This document shows, piece after piece, positions 36,110 through 62,597 of a DNA stretch of 64,000 nt. Each line of letters opens with the position of its first letter. Position 1 is the stretch's first letter. The translations under genes and the position numbers were made by a program. Origin of the DNA: Phoronis australis. Its lineage: Eukaryota > Phoronida > Phoronidae. The notes beneath the pieces were generated by a model that was given only the letters and a program-made list of their open reading frames with translations, had not been told where the DNA came from and made no database searches. The stretch lies in the NCBI GenBank assembly GCA_002633005.1, contig NMRA01000112.1:211389-275388 (forward strand), given 5' to 3'.

Positions 36110-37340
36110 CAAAGTGGCTGCCATTAAGTTTATTAGTCAGTGAGATTCAGCCACGGAATAGAATTCACTGTATCCATAGATGAAGATTTCTTACCACATG
36201 TGGTGTTCAGGTGTATGAAGCGCATCTCTCTGATTGGTTTATATTCAACCGACTGACTTCAGCACTTCTTAGTTGTCAAGTGTATATGTAACTTAATGCT
36301 ATGTTGTTCAACCTCCCCATTTTTTCCAGTAAAGTGCACTTTGGGGTCATACCTATCCCATGTCTCCGGATACTGTATGTCGCATACTAGTACTACACAT
36401 TTTACATGTCAGATGGACTCCCTGTATTATCTATTTATTCGCAAAGCAGAAATTTACTCAAAATCAGTGTGTACCTGGAATGTTCACCCTCGTCTATTCA
36501 CCACACTAGATCCTAATCTTACTCAAGGGACATGATGCCTCCTAGACCTCACCCTCAAGGCTCTAGAATTATTCATTAGGTTGACTTGATTCTCTCGCTT
36601 TTCACCTTCTGAAGATGCCAGGTCCCTTTTCTGCAGCCATGGATTCATTGTCACTGAGTCAATATTATTCCATGTTCACAGTTTCATTCAGTTTTGCCAT
36701 GTATTATTTAAGCCAGCCAGTGATCTCTTGCATTCTCTGATTCTCTCAGATTCTCAGAATCAAAATTTTTGTACCAGAATCTATAATATCTGTATTAATT
36801 GAATTCACACCTAAACAACTTGCCTTGGTTGAGGAGAGCAAACTTCACATTAACACCAACTTGGACCCTTACCTGGCCGTTTCATATGTTTACATCATGC
36901 ACTATGACAATTCAGTATGTATACTGGGTTGCAAGCGAACTCCAAATCTACACGGGTTTATATCCCCTGGAAATGGATGCTGGATATCTTGGCCTTCCGG
37001 CTGGTTCATTCCCCCCCGAAAATTGAAATCTTGTGCATTCTGTAAGTTTGGTATCGTACAATTTAGCAGAGGTCATGCAAGATCACACTGGGTGTTTCCA
37101 GATTCTTTAGTAACCTTGTATTTGGACATTTTTACAATTGACTAATGCACACTGGCATGAAAGCTATTTGTCAATGATTAAACTTCTCAGAAATCAAGAG
37201 TGAAATGTTTGTGAACTGTGTGGGAGTGCATGCTGTGTTGTAGACAGATTTCTAAAATGTTAAATAATGTAGAAAATAAATCTGAAACTAAATAAGGCAA
37301 TCCAGATCTTCCCAAGGATACTATTGTTTCACGAAATGTA
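36110..37340. other. Gene-poor stretch, nothing recognised
   Basis: Open frames at 36799-37145 lack an ATG-based, domain-bearing product and have no confirmed splice partners. Confidence 0.4.
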
Positions 37341-37343
37341 GAA

Positions 37344-37590
37344 TATAAATAAGTAAATAAAACAACAAGAATGGATCAACTGAAATTTTCGGGTGTAATA
37401 ATGTCCTTTGTCAACAGAAACAGAAATAAAGTAAAATCAAACACTATATAACAAGATATGGTGTAATGAATATGATACATTTTTGCGTAAAAAATTCAAT
37501 GATATATGTTAAGAAGTTTTTACGTTCAAGCTCAGTACAATAGAACCTCATGGATTGATCCATTCTTGTTGTTTTATTTACTTATTTATA
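37344..37590. mobile_element. Element with perfect 36-bp inverted repeats
   Basis: Bases 37344-37379 and 37555-37590 are exact reverse complements, carrying AAACAACAAGAATGGATCAA and an AAATAAGTAAAT run. The 175-bp interior is AT-rich. It is a MITE candidate or a recent inverted duplication. Confidence 0.65.
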
Positions 37591-38278
37591 AAATGTTACA
37601 AAATTCAGCATGTGATGAGTTGGGTAATCAGTGTGAATTGCACATGAACTAAGTCTTGAAGAACTCGTGACGACTGAACACTTCGCGCCATGGTGTCGAT
37701 GTTCATGTCTTGATTGTGATGGAGGCCTGCACACTGCACAACCTTTTAGTGCTTGTACGTGTCACTCTGTGTCTTTGCAGCCAATTTATGTCGTGAACAG
37801 TACTTAATTTATGCATGGAAGGTGTGCAAGTACCATGCAAGCGTAGCAATGCAATAGCATGCATTACCTTGTCAAGTGACGAGCTAGTGCGTAGCAAGTG
37901 GCGAGCTAATGTATGCGATATTTATATTGTACAAATGTTAGTGTAGGTTAAGTGAAATGAGTGTCACTCAAGTGATTGGGCAGCTATGCTAGAATGTTGA
38001 ATTGTTGGAGGAATTTCCTTTGGTTGCTGAATGTCATGTTGTCTTCCTTAGCATTGTAGCCTTCTGATTTAACCTTTTGTCATAAAGCACCAGAGAATGA
38101 AATGGGCACATCTGAGTTCAAAAAGCGTCCAAAATGGGTTTCACAATTTTTCATGGTGTCCAACCAGTAACATTTGACAGCATTTTTATGAACCAAAGTC
38201 AAATTATGTATGTTGTTGTGGAGACGTGATTACTTATGCAATAAGTTTTTCACATCTTGCGCCATTTATAAACCTCAC

Positions 38279-38312
38279 TGTGTGTGTGTGTGCGTGCGTA
38301 CGTGTGTGTGTG
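38279..38312. repeat. GT microsatellite
   Basis: An interrupted TG/CG dinucleotide run followed by a G-rich tract. Confidence 0.85.
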
Positions 38313-38734
38313 GGGGAGGGGGGTTGATGGTGAACAGTGATGGGGGGTAACGCACCGTTGGTATCATGGACGCCCTGGAAACCTTTTTTGGCCTCCCTAT
38401 TTTTGAAATTCTGGATGAAGCCGTGGTCCATATGGACGCCCTTAGATGAAGCCCTGGAATGAAATCATAGATAGACAGAAGGGCAGATTAAAAATTTGGT
38501 ATCATTGGTTGTTTTTGTTCAAAATTAGGAAGGGATTCCGAAGGGTAACAAGAATAATAGACCTTGGTTGCAACTTTTGTGTCCAATTGATCAACTGCAG
38601 TGTTGTGAAGGTAAGGTAAATTAAAACATTAGTATGCATTCGCTGTCATCAAATAAATCACGGCACAGACTTGTGTAATCGAAATCAAACACAAAATTAT
38701 TTTTGACATTTTGGTATATGTTTCTGCAAACTCA

Positions 38735-38985
38735 GAAAAGTCTTTTATTATTTGCTCGAGTATATTATGGTTTACGCAAATGAGTGTTAAGTTCAAATTT
38801 GCACTTGATAACCCGTAGATTCAAGTTACAACCCAGAGCAAAAACTCAAGATTTCGAATTCCGTCTCAAACTCATAGCTGTAACAGTGGGGTCGTTAAGT
38901 GCAAACTGGTATTAGATATCCATTATGTATTCCAATAGAGATAAATAAACACCTAGTAGTTTTGCACAAAAATATAACGGAATAT
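38735..38985. mobile_element. Relic of the 18.4-kb MITE family
   Basis: Aligns with about 18478-18720: CTCGA-TA-ATTAT-GTTTA, then AGTTCAA-TTTGC, CTCGA/CTCAA and GATATCC/ATAATAGACAC words in order. The terminal repeats are lost. Confidence 0.5.
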
Positions 38986-41900
38986 GTCAAAAATAAGTTT
39001 GATTTTCAGAACGGATTAGACTACACATCCTGATGTGGACAGAGCAGTGTTGAGAAAAATATGCATAATGAAATGAAAGTTATGAATAAATGTGATGGAT
39101 ATTGAAGTAGTGCCATCTGTTTAATATGTGTACTACATGTCTTGTACTTAGAAATTTTGAATTTGCCGTTATAATATGGAGTCTTTTAAATTTTAATTGT
39201 TTTTGTTTTCTATGTCGAGTATTTGAAATGTGTCTTGGAGAAATTGTCAGGCATGCACACATTTGAAACACACGAATTTCATTAGCCATCAATTTTAGTT
39301 TTAGGGTCTTTTCATTATTTTTTTTCTTAAAGCACAAATGTTGTCCAGAAATCACCTGGAGGCATTACCGGTACATCTGGGGAAAATTTTATAGTCAGTT
39401 ACATGGTATTCCGTACCATATCTTGAGTGTTCCCAAATGTCATGTACATATTCAACTCTAAAGTAGTTCTACCAGTAATTATCTTGAAACCAAAAGGCAT
39501 CAACATGCAAAAATCGTGGAGGTTGAAGTAACAGTCGAATGATCAAAAGAAACTTTTGATTTCCTGTCCTTAGGCATGTATCAGACTGAGTTGACACTAA
39601 ATGACCCCTGTCTCCAGAGGTCTAATTATGGTCAATCTGTGAAAGTCCACTGTCTCAGATTTTGTGTGAAAATGACTGTAGTCATGTAATTAATGGCAAT
39701 ATTACCAGTTGCTGCTGCATAACTGGCTGGTATTGTTGATATTATCATAGGACTTTGTTTAGCTTTTGAACAACTTTTAGTCCTTGACACTTGGTTGAAT
39801 GTGGTATCAGGTTTTAGTTATAGTAATGACAGTTGAAAGTAGTTATTGAGTATTCCAGGAACACTCTAAATAAAGCAACTAAAATCAAAATCATCAGTCT
39901 GTAGTTTCTCTCGGCGTTGTACAGTCTCACACATGTTGGTATTCCCATTTCTAAATACGACATGTTTCCAATAACGACCCTGATATGAAAGTCATCAACA
40001 ACAGCGTTTGCGGTCTAAGAAAAGTTCAAGAATCAGCGCAGAAACCATAAAAAATCTCCTTCTTATCACCTGGTCGGCACATGTTGGGCATTCCCCGCCT
40101 CTCCTGACTTTAATCATTTGAATACAGACATCAGTATGTTGTGTTGTCCAACAATTTCAGGCTGTTGTTTTCAATTAGTCTCTCTTCTGCTTTTCGTTGA
40201 CCTCTGACAAAGTATCCTGTAATTGACTGGCCCACTTTGTAGAGCTCTGTTCCACACATGTGAAAACAGGATCTGGTTTGAATTTGTATTTTGTGGAACA
40301 GACCTGAGGCAGGTTGCAAGATTAGGACTTTTTGACTTACATGTTCCTCTGACTATCAAATAGTATTTCTGATTTTCCAGTCTTTTTGTTTTCTGAACAT
40401 TTTTCTTAGATTGTTAAATGTGTACAACATATATTCCAGTTCTAATCCAAGGTTAGAAACCTGTCTCGTGCACTAAATGGGTTTTCCAATCTAACTAATG
40501 TTTTAGTCTAGACTACTTCTGTTTAGCTCGAGCCTTCAACAAACCGATCCTTGACATTTCGAAAATTTTGATTGCTTCGATCTTCTCAATTTAATACTCA
40601 CTAGGTGTAGTGAGTTTAGTGTTTTTTTTCACTGCTTTACACTTGTGTACCACTGTCACATGGATTGTTGGAGGTCGATGGTGACCTTTTCTAAATTTAC
40701 ACCATTGATTGAACTTCCCTATGTGTTTGTTAGATGGTCTGACTCATATCTGGTGTACACATTCCTGGAATCATTCGCCCAATATAATCAAAACAGGCCA
40801 AATATTGTTGTCTTTTGGCCAGCATGATTCATTTCACCATTCATACTGCCATGAATAAGAGAACAGCGTTAGTAGTGTGTTAGTTATTGTTACATTTAAT
40901 ACATTGTCCGTTTCACTGCTCCTTGTCAATGTATCCTTTGTTTCTATACCTATTACACAATATTGCATTGTGGTCTGATTAATTGTTTAAGTAGCCATCC
41001 ACTTACTCAAGATCTTCATTGATTACTAAGTTTGATTACATCTGTACTTCTTAGTAAGCTCTTCGCTAACCTCACATGTCTGGTTTCCCATGGTGGTCAT
41101 GTCAGGTGCATAACTGTGTGATTCACAGACAAAACACTTGTCCCCCTCTTGTCAGCAAGATTTACACCTGAGCACTGGGCTAAGTACAATATAAATCATT
41201 GAGCAGGCAACTATATTCAGCAATAATTCCATATTTTTTTAGCATTCTATGCTTCTTCTTTTAAGTTCAGCTTAGTTTTTACAGGTCCCTCGTTCATCTG
41301 AAGGGTATTTTTTCAGGTCAGGAAAAGTTCTGTTTCCCCTCTTCATTCATTTGATACAATATTCATCATTTTCGGTACGACGTTATTACGTAAATTAGAG
41401 CTTGAGAAACTTTTTTGTCTCCAAATGTGACCTTCCTCTTTTCTAACAGAACATAAAGGAACTAGAACTGGAACTGTTTTTCTGTAGCCTAAAACCATAC
41501 ATAGGTGCTGAAATTTCTTTCCGCCATTGTGACCATTCACCGCTAACTTCACTACACTTCGTATTCAAATTCAGTGAATTTTAATTTTTGACATACAAAC
41601 AAGGTTCTTGCCACTTCTTTAAACTTGGGAGAAACCTGTTTCCAAGCAACAGATTTTTTAACCACTTGTATCAATTTTACCTTAAAAGCCAGAGCGATTG
41701 TTTTCACGGTATCCTGCTTTCACTGCACTAAAACGCAGAGTGAAGTTTAGCCTCGGCTGGTTACCAAAGCAAAATGCTGCACGTTTATTGTCAAGCCCAC
41801 CCGCTATGAAACTTGGGATTTGTAAGTGCTGTTTATTACAAGTAAATACAGATCATGTAGTGAGAGACATCGTAGTAGCATAGGAAACTAATTCTTAGTC

Positions 41901-43571
41901 AGAAGTGTGCAAACTTTATGACATATTTTGAATATAGTGAGCGAAAGATGCGATGGAGACAATTGCCAAGATATCAGAGCCTATCCTCATAGCCTTGGAC
42001 TGGGTTAGCCTAAATATTTTGATTTATTCTAAAATACGGTAAGCCCACCAAATACGTTGCAAAAATAAGTCAATATTGCAATATTTAGTAATATACGATA
42101 ACATCACTAAAATGGACAACTTCATATCGAATGAGCATGCTCTTCTCCAACCCCGCTGCCATCACTCGTCCTCTCTGCCTTAACTACACAAACTATTGCC
42201 TTGTGCTGTGTCGAATCGTTGCTTGTGAGAGTTAAAAGTGATTTTAACCTTGAGGAGAGATGAGGGTTCTTTTGGCCCGGACAAGGGGACTTTCATGTGA
42301 TTGTGATTTGAGGTGCAGAGATGACCCATATTGTGTATGAGATTTTAATGCATGCCTTGTGCCATGGTTCTATCAGAAATTGGTTTGATGTTTCTGTGTA
42401 TACTTAATTAATCTTATGTCAGTAGACATGTACACAAGACTATCTCACTCTCTGCTGCTTATTGTTGGGTATGGGTTCTGTAGGCCAAGTTTCTTGCCAG
42501 AAAAACACTATCTTTCAAGACAAAGCAAAGTGAAAAGCAATTGTTTTGTGAATAAGCTCAGATTATAAGCCTATCCTAGCAAAATAATAACCATTAAAAT
42601 GATTGCTTGGTGAGGTTGGAACTTGGAAAGTTAAATCATGGTAGTGACTGTGTATTGGTAAAACATGGGATTTTTCACCGCAAATACAAGCTAATATCTT
42701 GGGTTGTACAGAGACAGGCCTGTCCTATGTACTCATTTAGGCTTAATTAATTCAAGGTGGAACAAAGGGAAAATTAGTTTGACTAAATCAATGTTTAGAC
42801 CTCCTCAGAAGATGTCTGTATTCGGCAAGTAATTAGAACAACACCAAGCTTGTCCAGTGTTCTCCACGACCTGTTTTCTGGCATTTGTGACTCCTTTGAA
42901 TGGTGGCCTTGGTGGGTATAATGTTGGAATGCTCCTTCTGACATGTTTGGGTTTTCAGTGTGGAAAACACTTCTAGTTTGTTAAATTGTCATCTGTTTAA
43001 ATAAATAGTCGTTAGTTTACTTATGAAAAGTTGAACAAATGTTGTTTTTTTGTGCACGTGTGCAGTGCTGTGTAATACCAGGTAACAAAACAGGTGTATG
43101 TGCTGCAACGAAGTACTTTCGTCTTTTGCTCTACCCTAGAATGCCAATGGCTGGTTTGCTGAATGCTTTCAGCACGTTTGTTTGCGCACATCCAACATGT
43201 TGGAGTTTTCTGTTGTGAAGAACACTGTTGTTTTTTTTGGCCTTAGTTTTAATATTTTTGTACCCTTGCTCAAATAGGGATGAAGTATTGCTTGGCTGTT
43301 TGGTATTCAAGTTACTTATCAGTTGAGTAGTAGTGTATCTTCATACTTGTTTGGAGGCCTAACCTGGTCTTTTGATCATGTACATAACTCATGATTTGAG
43401 CTCTGGCCTCACCTGTACCTAAGTGCTCAGTGCAAACCTCTGTGGTAATGCTCTTGGCTGAGGAGCGCTACTCTTAAGTGGGGATCAAAGTACACTTACC
43501 ATGGAGCTCGACTTGTACCTTTCTCCACTAAACATCATGCGCTGCAAAAGCTTCTAATGCAGGGGTCCTTA

Positions 43572-57150
<13,579 letters not shown>

Positions 57151-57874
57151 TGCCGTGATGGTGACAATGTTCCTGGTGGTGGTGGTGTCATGGCGTTGAA
57201 GGACGAAGGTCGGTGAATTCGATGACTTTTACGTGTCCTAATGACGATGCGTGGTGTCATGGTGTCGATACTCTGATCAAGTTGATACAGTGGTCATGTA
57301 ATATTGCAACGAAATCTGACCAAGAAATCGGCCATGCGACTGATTTGGCATGAAAACAAACAAGTGAAAATTGCTGTCTCCTCTTTACATGATCTTAACC
57401 AGGACTTATTTCAGTAGAGATTGTTTGCGAGACTATTGGTATAGATGGTTGCTAGTGCTGGGGACAGATGTCGATATGTGGTTGCATTTTTTGATTGTTT
57501 TGTTTCAAGTTCTGCTGGAGAAATCGTGAATGATTCGCTAGTGGTCAGTTTTGCTAGGTTTTGTGATTTTCCAAGTCTGAGCTTGGTATTTGTCAACACG
57601 TTTTCTATTTAGTGCAATTATGACTCACAAAGTATTGAATGCTTATAGCCTTGGCCACGATGTTCATGACTGTTTAGGAAAAACTCTTTGTGGAACACAA
57701 TTCTGTTGTATTATGCGTTGTAAATAAGATATTGAACTGCCATTCTCATTGTATGCAGATCCGTAATACTGCTGAGACATCTGATGCGGCTCTAGAAAGC
57801 TGTAAGAAAACTTCAGGTGTTGTTGTTTGCGTATGTATGGTCTCAGTCTTCTACAGCACACATCACGAATTTTT

Positions 57875-58045
57875 GGCCGACCGGTCGGAAATTGGTCGAC
57901 GACCGGCCGTCGACCGGTCGGCAAATTAGCCGACCGGTCGGCTAAAAATTAGCCGACCGGCAGCCGCCCGCAGTGCCGACTCATAAGGCGACCCCACAGC
58001 CGACCCTTCAGCCGACCCTTTAGCCGACTGACCATCAGACGNGAA
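57875..58045. repeat. GC-rich palindromic CCGACCGGTCGG array
   Basis: GCCGACCGGTCGGC-type palindromes recur at about 57880, 57914 and 57932, then decay into AGCCGACCC-type direct repeats. An ambiguous base lies at 58042. It lies in the inferred Smad 3' UTR and could fold strongly in RNA. Confidence 0.8.
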
Positions 58046-59040
58046 CAGTAGTGTTAGCTCCTTGTGAAGTACATTTTGGTGACATTGGTTACAGCCTCTT
58101 GTATGGTGAGGATAAGTCCTTAAAACTCTTTCGGTTAATCTCATTTTTAACCGAAAAGTTGATCTGCCTTTAAAGATTCAGTCATGCCATTTCCTTATAC
58201 TTGTAAAATTGTCCGGATGTTGAACAGGGCAGAGAAATAATTTGATGTACAGACTTGTATTCAGTTCATACAGACTTGCATGAAAGGGGCCGGAGTGTTG
58301 CTGATAAAGTATGGGGGCCAGATACAGAACATTGCGAGCCAAACCTCTGAATCAGACTATTGTACTCTGTATACTGATTGGCCAGAGTGCAGGTGTGGCA
58401 TCTTGATACACATTGTTGAAGATAACGTACTTATTACTTTTTGCCATTTGTTGTTTTTAGTATGAAATTGTTTGCGACACCAGGTGCATAAAACTCTGCC
58501 ATATGTCTGTTATTGACCGGAACAAACTATGATAATCTTCGATAATAGGCCCCACCCAATATTTTACCTTTGGAGTGGCCAGTTTTATTTAAGATTGTAT
58601 TTAAAACGTCTTTTTGATCTCTTTATTCTTTTGCAATTGTTACAGATCACAGAGAATAAATTGTAGCGTCTCTGTGCAAAAATTTAAAGTTTTTCCTGTA
58701 ATTTTTAGACAATATTCTATGTTCACATACTTGAAGATATCAACAAAATGCATTTTGACTAAATTTTTTTGTACAAAAATTTTAACTGTACATACTGCAA
58801 AATGTAGGGATCCCCAGTTTTAGGATTCATGATTTTTAAGGTAAATTTGTGTTCCTTTTAGGTGGCTTACTGCTTAGTTTTGTGTTATGTACTCAACTAG
58901 CCATATGTGTAATTTAGTGTAGAAATGTTTTTATATTTTCCATTGCATTCTGCCTGGGTTTTTGTTCAGGATATCTCTGTCAATTATACTGTCCATTGTG
59001 AAATGTCATTCGTGGTCACGGCAATGTTATACTGTAATTA

Positions 59041-59046
59041 AATAAA
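59041..59046 (+). terminator. Polyadenylation signal, probable Smad 3' end
   Basis: AATAAA followed by T-rich sequence, about 1.9 kb after the Smad stop. It is the last such signal before the Kolobok-like element. Confidence 0.5.
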
Positions 59047-59338
59047 ACTTTTAGATCTTATATTTTGATTAGAATATCAGATTAGTCGGGCCTGCTTTCT
59101 GTTCGTTGAAAGTGCTGGTGGTGAAAGGCAGGTAGAGTTCTGCTATGGTATAATAATAACTATAAATTTACATAAATTAACACCTATAAATTGATACTTT
59201 TTGCTTTGGTCGTAAGCCTTAAGTTTGTGTTTACATAAAAAATCTAAGAATGTATCAACAGTTTACAAGTGTATAGTTTCAACATTAAATCCACACTTTT
59301 ATTACATTGGGAAAAAATGGAACCAGTGCTATGTTTAA

Positions 59339-60642
59339 AGGTGAATGCAACCTTTTTTCATGTCATTTTTAGCAAAAATAAGGTTCGTTGATTATCCCAG
59401 ACACATTTTTCACTTAATTACAGATTTTTGTAATTTGACGTTTTGGGAGGCGAGAGTTTCGCGCCGATTTCTTTTCATTATCGTCTGACTGTGAGAGCTG
59501 TCGAGTCAGTCATTGTTCTACCTTGGTTGTGATAAGTTCGGTCGTCGTTTGCTTCTGTTTACGAGTCAGCCAACATGCCACGCTGTTGCTGCGTGCCGGG
59601 ATGTACTCATCGTCTCACACGCACTTTGGGTACCTTGCATCGCTTTCCGAAGGAAGACACACTTCACCATACTTGGCTAGCTCGTTCATGTGAAGAACGC
59701 AGCGCCACTCGTCCATGCAATGTACAAAGCAGTGGAGGGTTACCGAGTGTGTGGCAAGCATTTTCTGCCGTCAGATTACGACAGAGATATGTACGCTGAA
59801 TTGATGAAGGTCAGTGCGAAACAACGCCTGAAGAAGTGTACCATGTCGCTGTTGATTCCCGGCAGTGCCTCGTCGCCAACCCCGAGAATTGAAGCCTCGC
59901 GACCTGTGGCCACTATATACAATGACTGGAGGCACTTCATCTACTGTCACCCGTGCCTCCGAACGTACCCCATAGCGTGCAATTCCAGGAACTTGCAGTG
60001 ATTCGCCCTGTGCTGTTGTCTCTAGCCCAGAGCCTGTAAGCAGCCCTGCAGCGATGTTGAGTAGTGGGAGTCAGGCCCAGTTCGACACCCAGTGAAGAGG
60101 ACAGTTCGTCATCCAATGAACAGATCGGTGAGCCTAAGTTTCATAAGTTTATTGTGGACTTGTTTTGGAGCTATTTAGAAGGTGCCAGGTGTGAGGCGAG
60201 GGAGTCACACGGTGGGATGTAAGCAGTTTGGGTGCTCAGATCACCCTCCAGTGGGAGTGTGTCGCAGGACACTTGGGCAAGTGGGACAGTTCTTCCTCTG
60301 CACGTGAGACGATAATGAGTACGCAGCAACAGCGTGGCATGTTGACTGACTCGTAAGCAAAAGCAAACGACGACTGAACTTATCACAACCGAAGTACGGT
60401 AAAGTCGCGTGATTTTCGGACACTGAAAATTAATTCCAATGACTGACTTGACTGCAGTCACAGTCAGACTATATGAAAAGAAACTGGCGCGAAATTCTTG
60501 CCTCCCAAATCGTCACTTCCGGAGTAGACGACGAGTAATTAATTAAATTACGAAAAGCTGTAAATAAGTGAAAAACATGTCTGGGATAATCAATGAACCT
60601 TATTGTTGCTAAAAATGACATGAAGAAAGGTTGCCTTTGCCT
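59339..60642. mobile_element. Kolobok-like DNA transposon, about 1.3 kb
   Basis: Flanked by TTAA on both sides (59335-59338, 60643-60646), the target site known for Kolobok. The ends AGGTGAATGCAACC and (inverted) AGGCAAAGGCAACC open terminal inverted repeats of about 190 bp, reaching about 59525 and about 60455. Inside is a THAP-type zinc-finger frame, also typical of Kolobok transposases. The catalytic domain is missing, so it is an internally deleted, non-autonomous copy. Confidence 0.8.
59575..60001 (+). pseudogene. THAP-domain transposase fragment, frameshifted
   Basis: ATG at 59575 starts a C2CH THAP domain: MPRCCCVPGC holds the first zinc Cys pair, HRFPKED and TWL follow. The second half (VCGKHFLPSDYDRD, with Cys-x2-His) lies in the next frame, open from about 59690 to 60001. 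One base has been gained or lost near 59690. A GATCG/GTGAGC donor-like site at 60127 may mark the end of an ancestral first exon. THAP binds DNA. No transposase core follows. Confidence 0.75.
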
Positions 60643-60649
60643 TTAAGTG

Positions 60650-61330
60650 TTAACCACAGGCCATGTGCACTGAATGCCAAAATTTCTGAAAAATTTGGAT
60701 GTGACATTACAAATGATGAGAAGTCGAATAGCAAAAATATGATTTATTTATACGACTATCCTAAGAATTTGGTAAATTCCACACACATTCTATACTCAAC
60801 TTTCCACCCTTCGAATGAATTTGTCACGGAAACTTGATTTTGACTACACAATGACCAGTTATGTCCTGTTCCTCAAAGCGTCACATCAATGTCACTAAAG
60901 GTCTGTTCAAAAGCTCCGACAACGTATAAGGGCTTGGCCCGAGTGACCAAGTGTGTGACCAATCTCTGGGTAGGGAAAACTCGACTGATGCATGTACAAC
61001 TTATACAAATTTAACTGTGCCTGGGATTTATTTTAAATTATGTGCTTCAGTTGTAATCTAACATCACTACAGGCTAGCTGGGCATCATGAAGGAAATGAC
61101 GCTACAGGGCTGGGCATGCGAGTTTTGATGTACGTTTTCTCATAACCTGAAAGAAAGATATACCGATGAATATCATACAAATATAGTACATGCTACTAAT
61201 AATCTGACGAAACGTCATTTCCCCTTCACAACGGAGAATAATCCTTCATTCGACCATGAAATCCACTTGTGTACTCAGCTGTCATGACCAGGAATTCTAT
61301 TTGTGTTCAGTCATCATGGTCATGGCATGC
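60650..61330. other. Spacer, nothing recognised
   Basis: AT-rich sequence between two transposon clusters. The 60631-60837 frame runs out of the Kolobok-like end and is not convincing. Confidence 0.4.
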
Positions 61331-61333
61331 AAC

Positions 61334-62521
61334 AGGGCCATCCCGGATTACACAGCCATAGAACTAACTTGTCCCATAGATTAGAAAGCGCGTGACCTCC
61401 TTTTGGAAATCAGGCACATTTTTGTGCCTCTCACTGATGTTGGGAAGGTGAACAATTTCAGATCACGCATATATGGGTATTTGTCCAATTAATCAAACTG
61501 TGTCATGGAGTTGCAGCCCACAGCACAGCAGTAATACATCGTTGGCATTGGAAGTACGAATAGAGTAAGGGCTGTTCCACTAAAATCCGTGTGGGAGGGG
61601 GGGGACGGCAGCAGAAATAAAAATTCATGGGTGATGGTCTTCAGAAAAAAACTCAAATTATGGGTGGTCGTTCCTGTAAGAAGTGATGGATTAAAAATGG
61701 GTGGTATTTTTTGACCTGTTAATGATGACAGGTTGGTTACTTCAGCCGCCAAAACTCAAAAAAATGCAGTACAAAAAAGCCCATATTGCCAGTGAACAGA
61801 GTGCAATATGTTCACTAAGCCATTAATCAAGTCATGGGCAACTTGATTTGAGCCAACTACTGGTGTGCAGTCCTATTGGATTGAAAAGTTATGCAACACT
61901 AAACTGGTGTTAACACATATAACAAAATTGATGATTTTTAAATAAAAGTATGAGGAGTAAGATAAACAAGTTCCAATATTCACTTGACATAGAAGTATAA
62001 AAGACTTCGTGGAGACAGTTTGAGATTCATAGATCCTTATAATTGAAAAAATGTTCATTGAAATTATAGATACATGGTGAACAGAGACACCTAGTGGCTG
62101 CCAAAAGTATTGCTCACATGCTACTTTAGTTTTTGACAATGTTGGACAAGACAACTAGTTCTTGTCTGTCAATCATCTAAGTTCTTAACAGGTCCTCCTG
62201 GAGGCAATTTGTTTGCAAGTGTTGGATTTTATATTTTAAACTATTAAAAATAATTAAAAAATTATGGGTCATGGGTTGGAGAAATAAATGAAAAATATGG
62301 GCGGTGGGTACGAAATAAAAGTGCCTTCCCCCCCTCCCATACAGATTTTGCTGGAACAGCCCTAATGCAACCAAGAAAAACCTGTAAAGAATCTGACAAC
62401 AAATAACGTGAAACTCCAGTGACATGAAAACGAGGCAGCAACTGTGCCTGACGGATGTTTACGGCTTTGTGGGTATATGCAGTGAGATAAGAGTATAGTC
62501 ATGTAATCCGGAACGGCAATA
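61334..62521. mobile_element. CCGGATTACA MITE, copy 2, split by an insertion
   Basis: The left part 61334-61565 and the right part 62366-62521 together match copy 1 at 26353. Terminal repeats are GGCCATCCCGGATTACA and (inverted) TGCCGTTCCGGATTACA. The interruption is the element at 61569-62362. Confidence 0.75.
61569..62362. mobile_element. PIF/Harbinger-like MITE nested in copy 2
   Basis: GGGCTGTTCCACTAAAATCC and its inverse (GGGCTGTTCCAGCAAAATCT) form TIRs of about 35-45 bp ending in a G run. TAA is duplicated on both sides (61566-61568, 62363-62365), as for Harbinger elements. 794 bp, no transposase. Confidence 0.75.
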
Positions 62522-62532
62522 TTCCTGGTTAT

Positions 62533-62546
62533 TTTATTTATTTATT
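62533..62546 (-). terminator. Minus-strand polyadenylation signals
   Basis: Three overlapping AATAAA on the minus strand, about 52-65 bases past the stop of the candidate last PDZ-gene exon. Confidence 0.35.
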
Positions 62547-62597
62547 GGTAATGGTCACTTACAGGGAGATTTCGAGAACCAGTTGCATGTCAGTTAT

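Larger units (their letters stand above)
37600..43560. other. Long gene-poor stretch upstream of Smad
   Basis: No coding exon is supported on either strand. Contents noted separately are a GT microsatellite and a relic of the 18.4-kb MITE. The Smad first exon and promoter may lie here, because the first coding exon begins with a spliced acceptor, but I could not place them. Confidence 0.35.
57151..59065 (+). other. Smad 3' UTR (inferred)
   Basis: No further coding. The first clear AATAAA in a good context is at 59041-59046. An earlier AATAAA-like site near 58656 could give a shorter form. The end is inferred. Confidence 0.5.
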
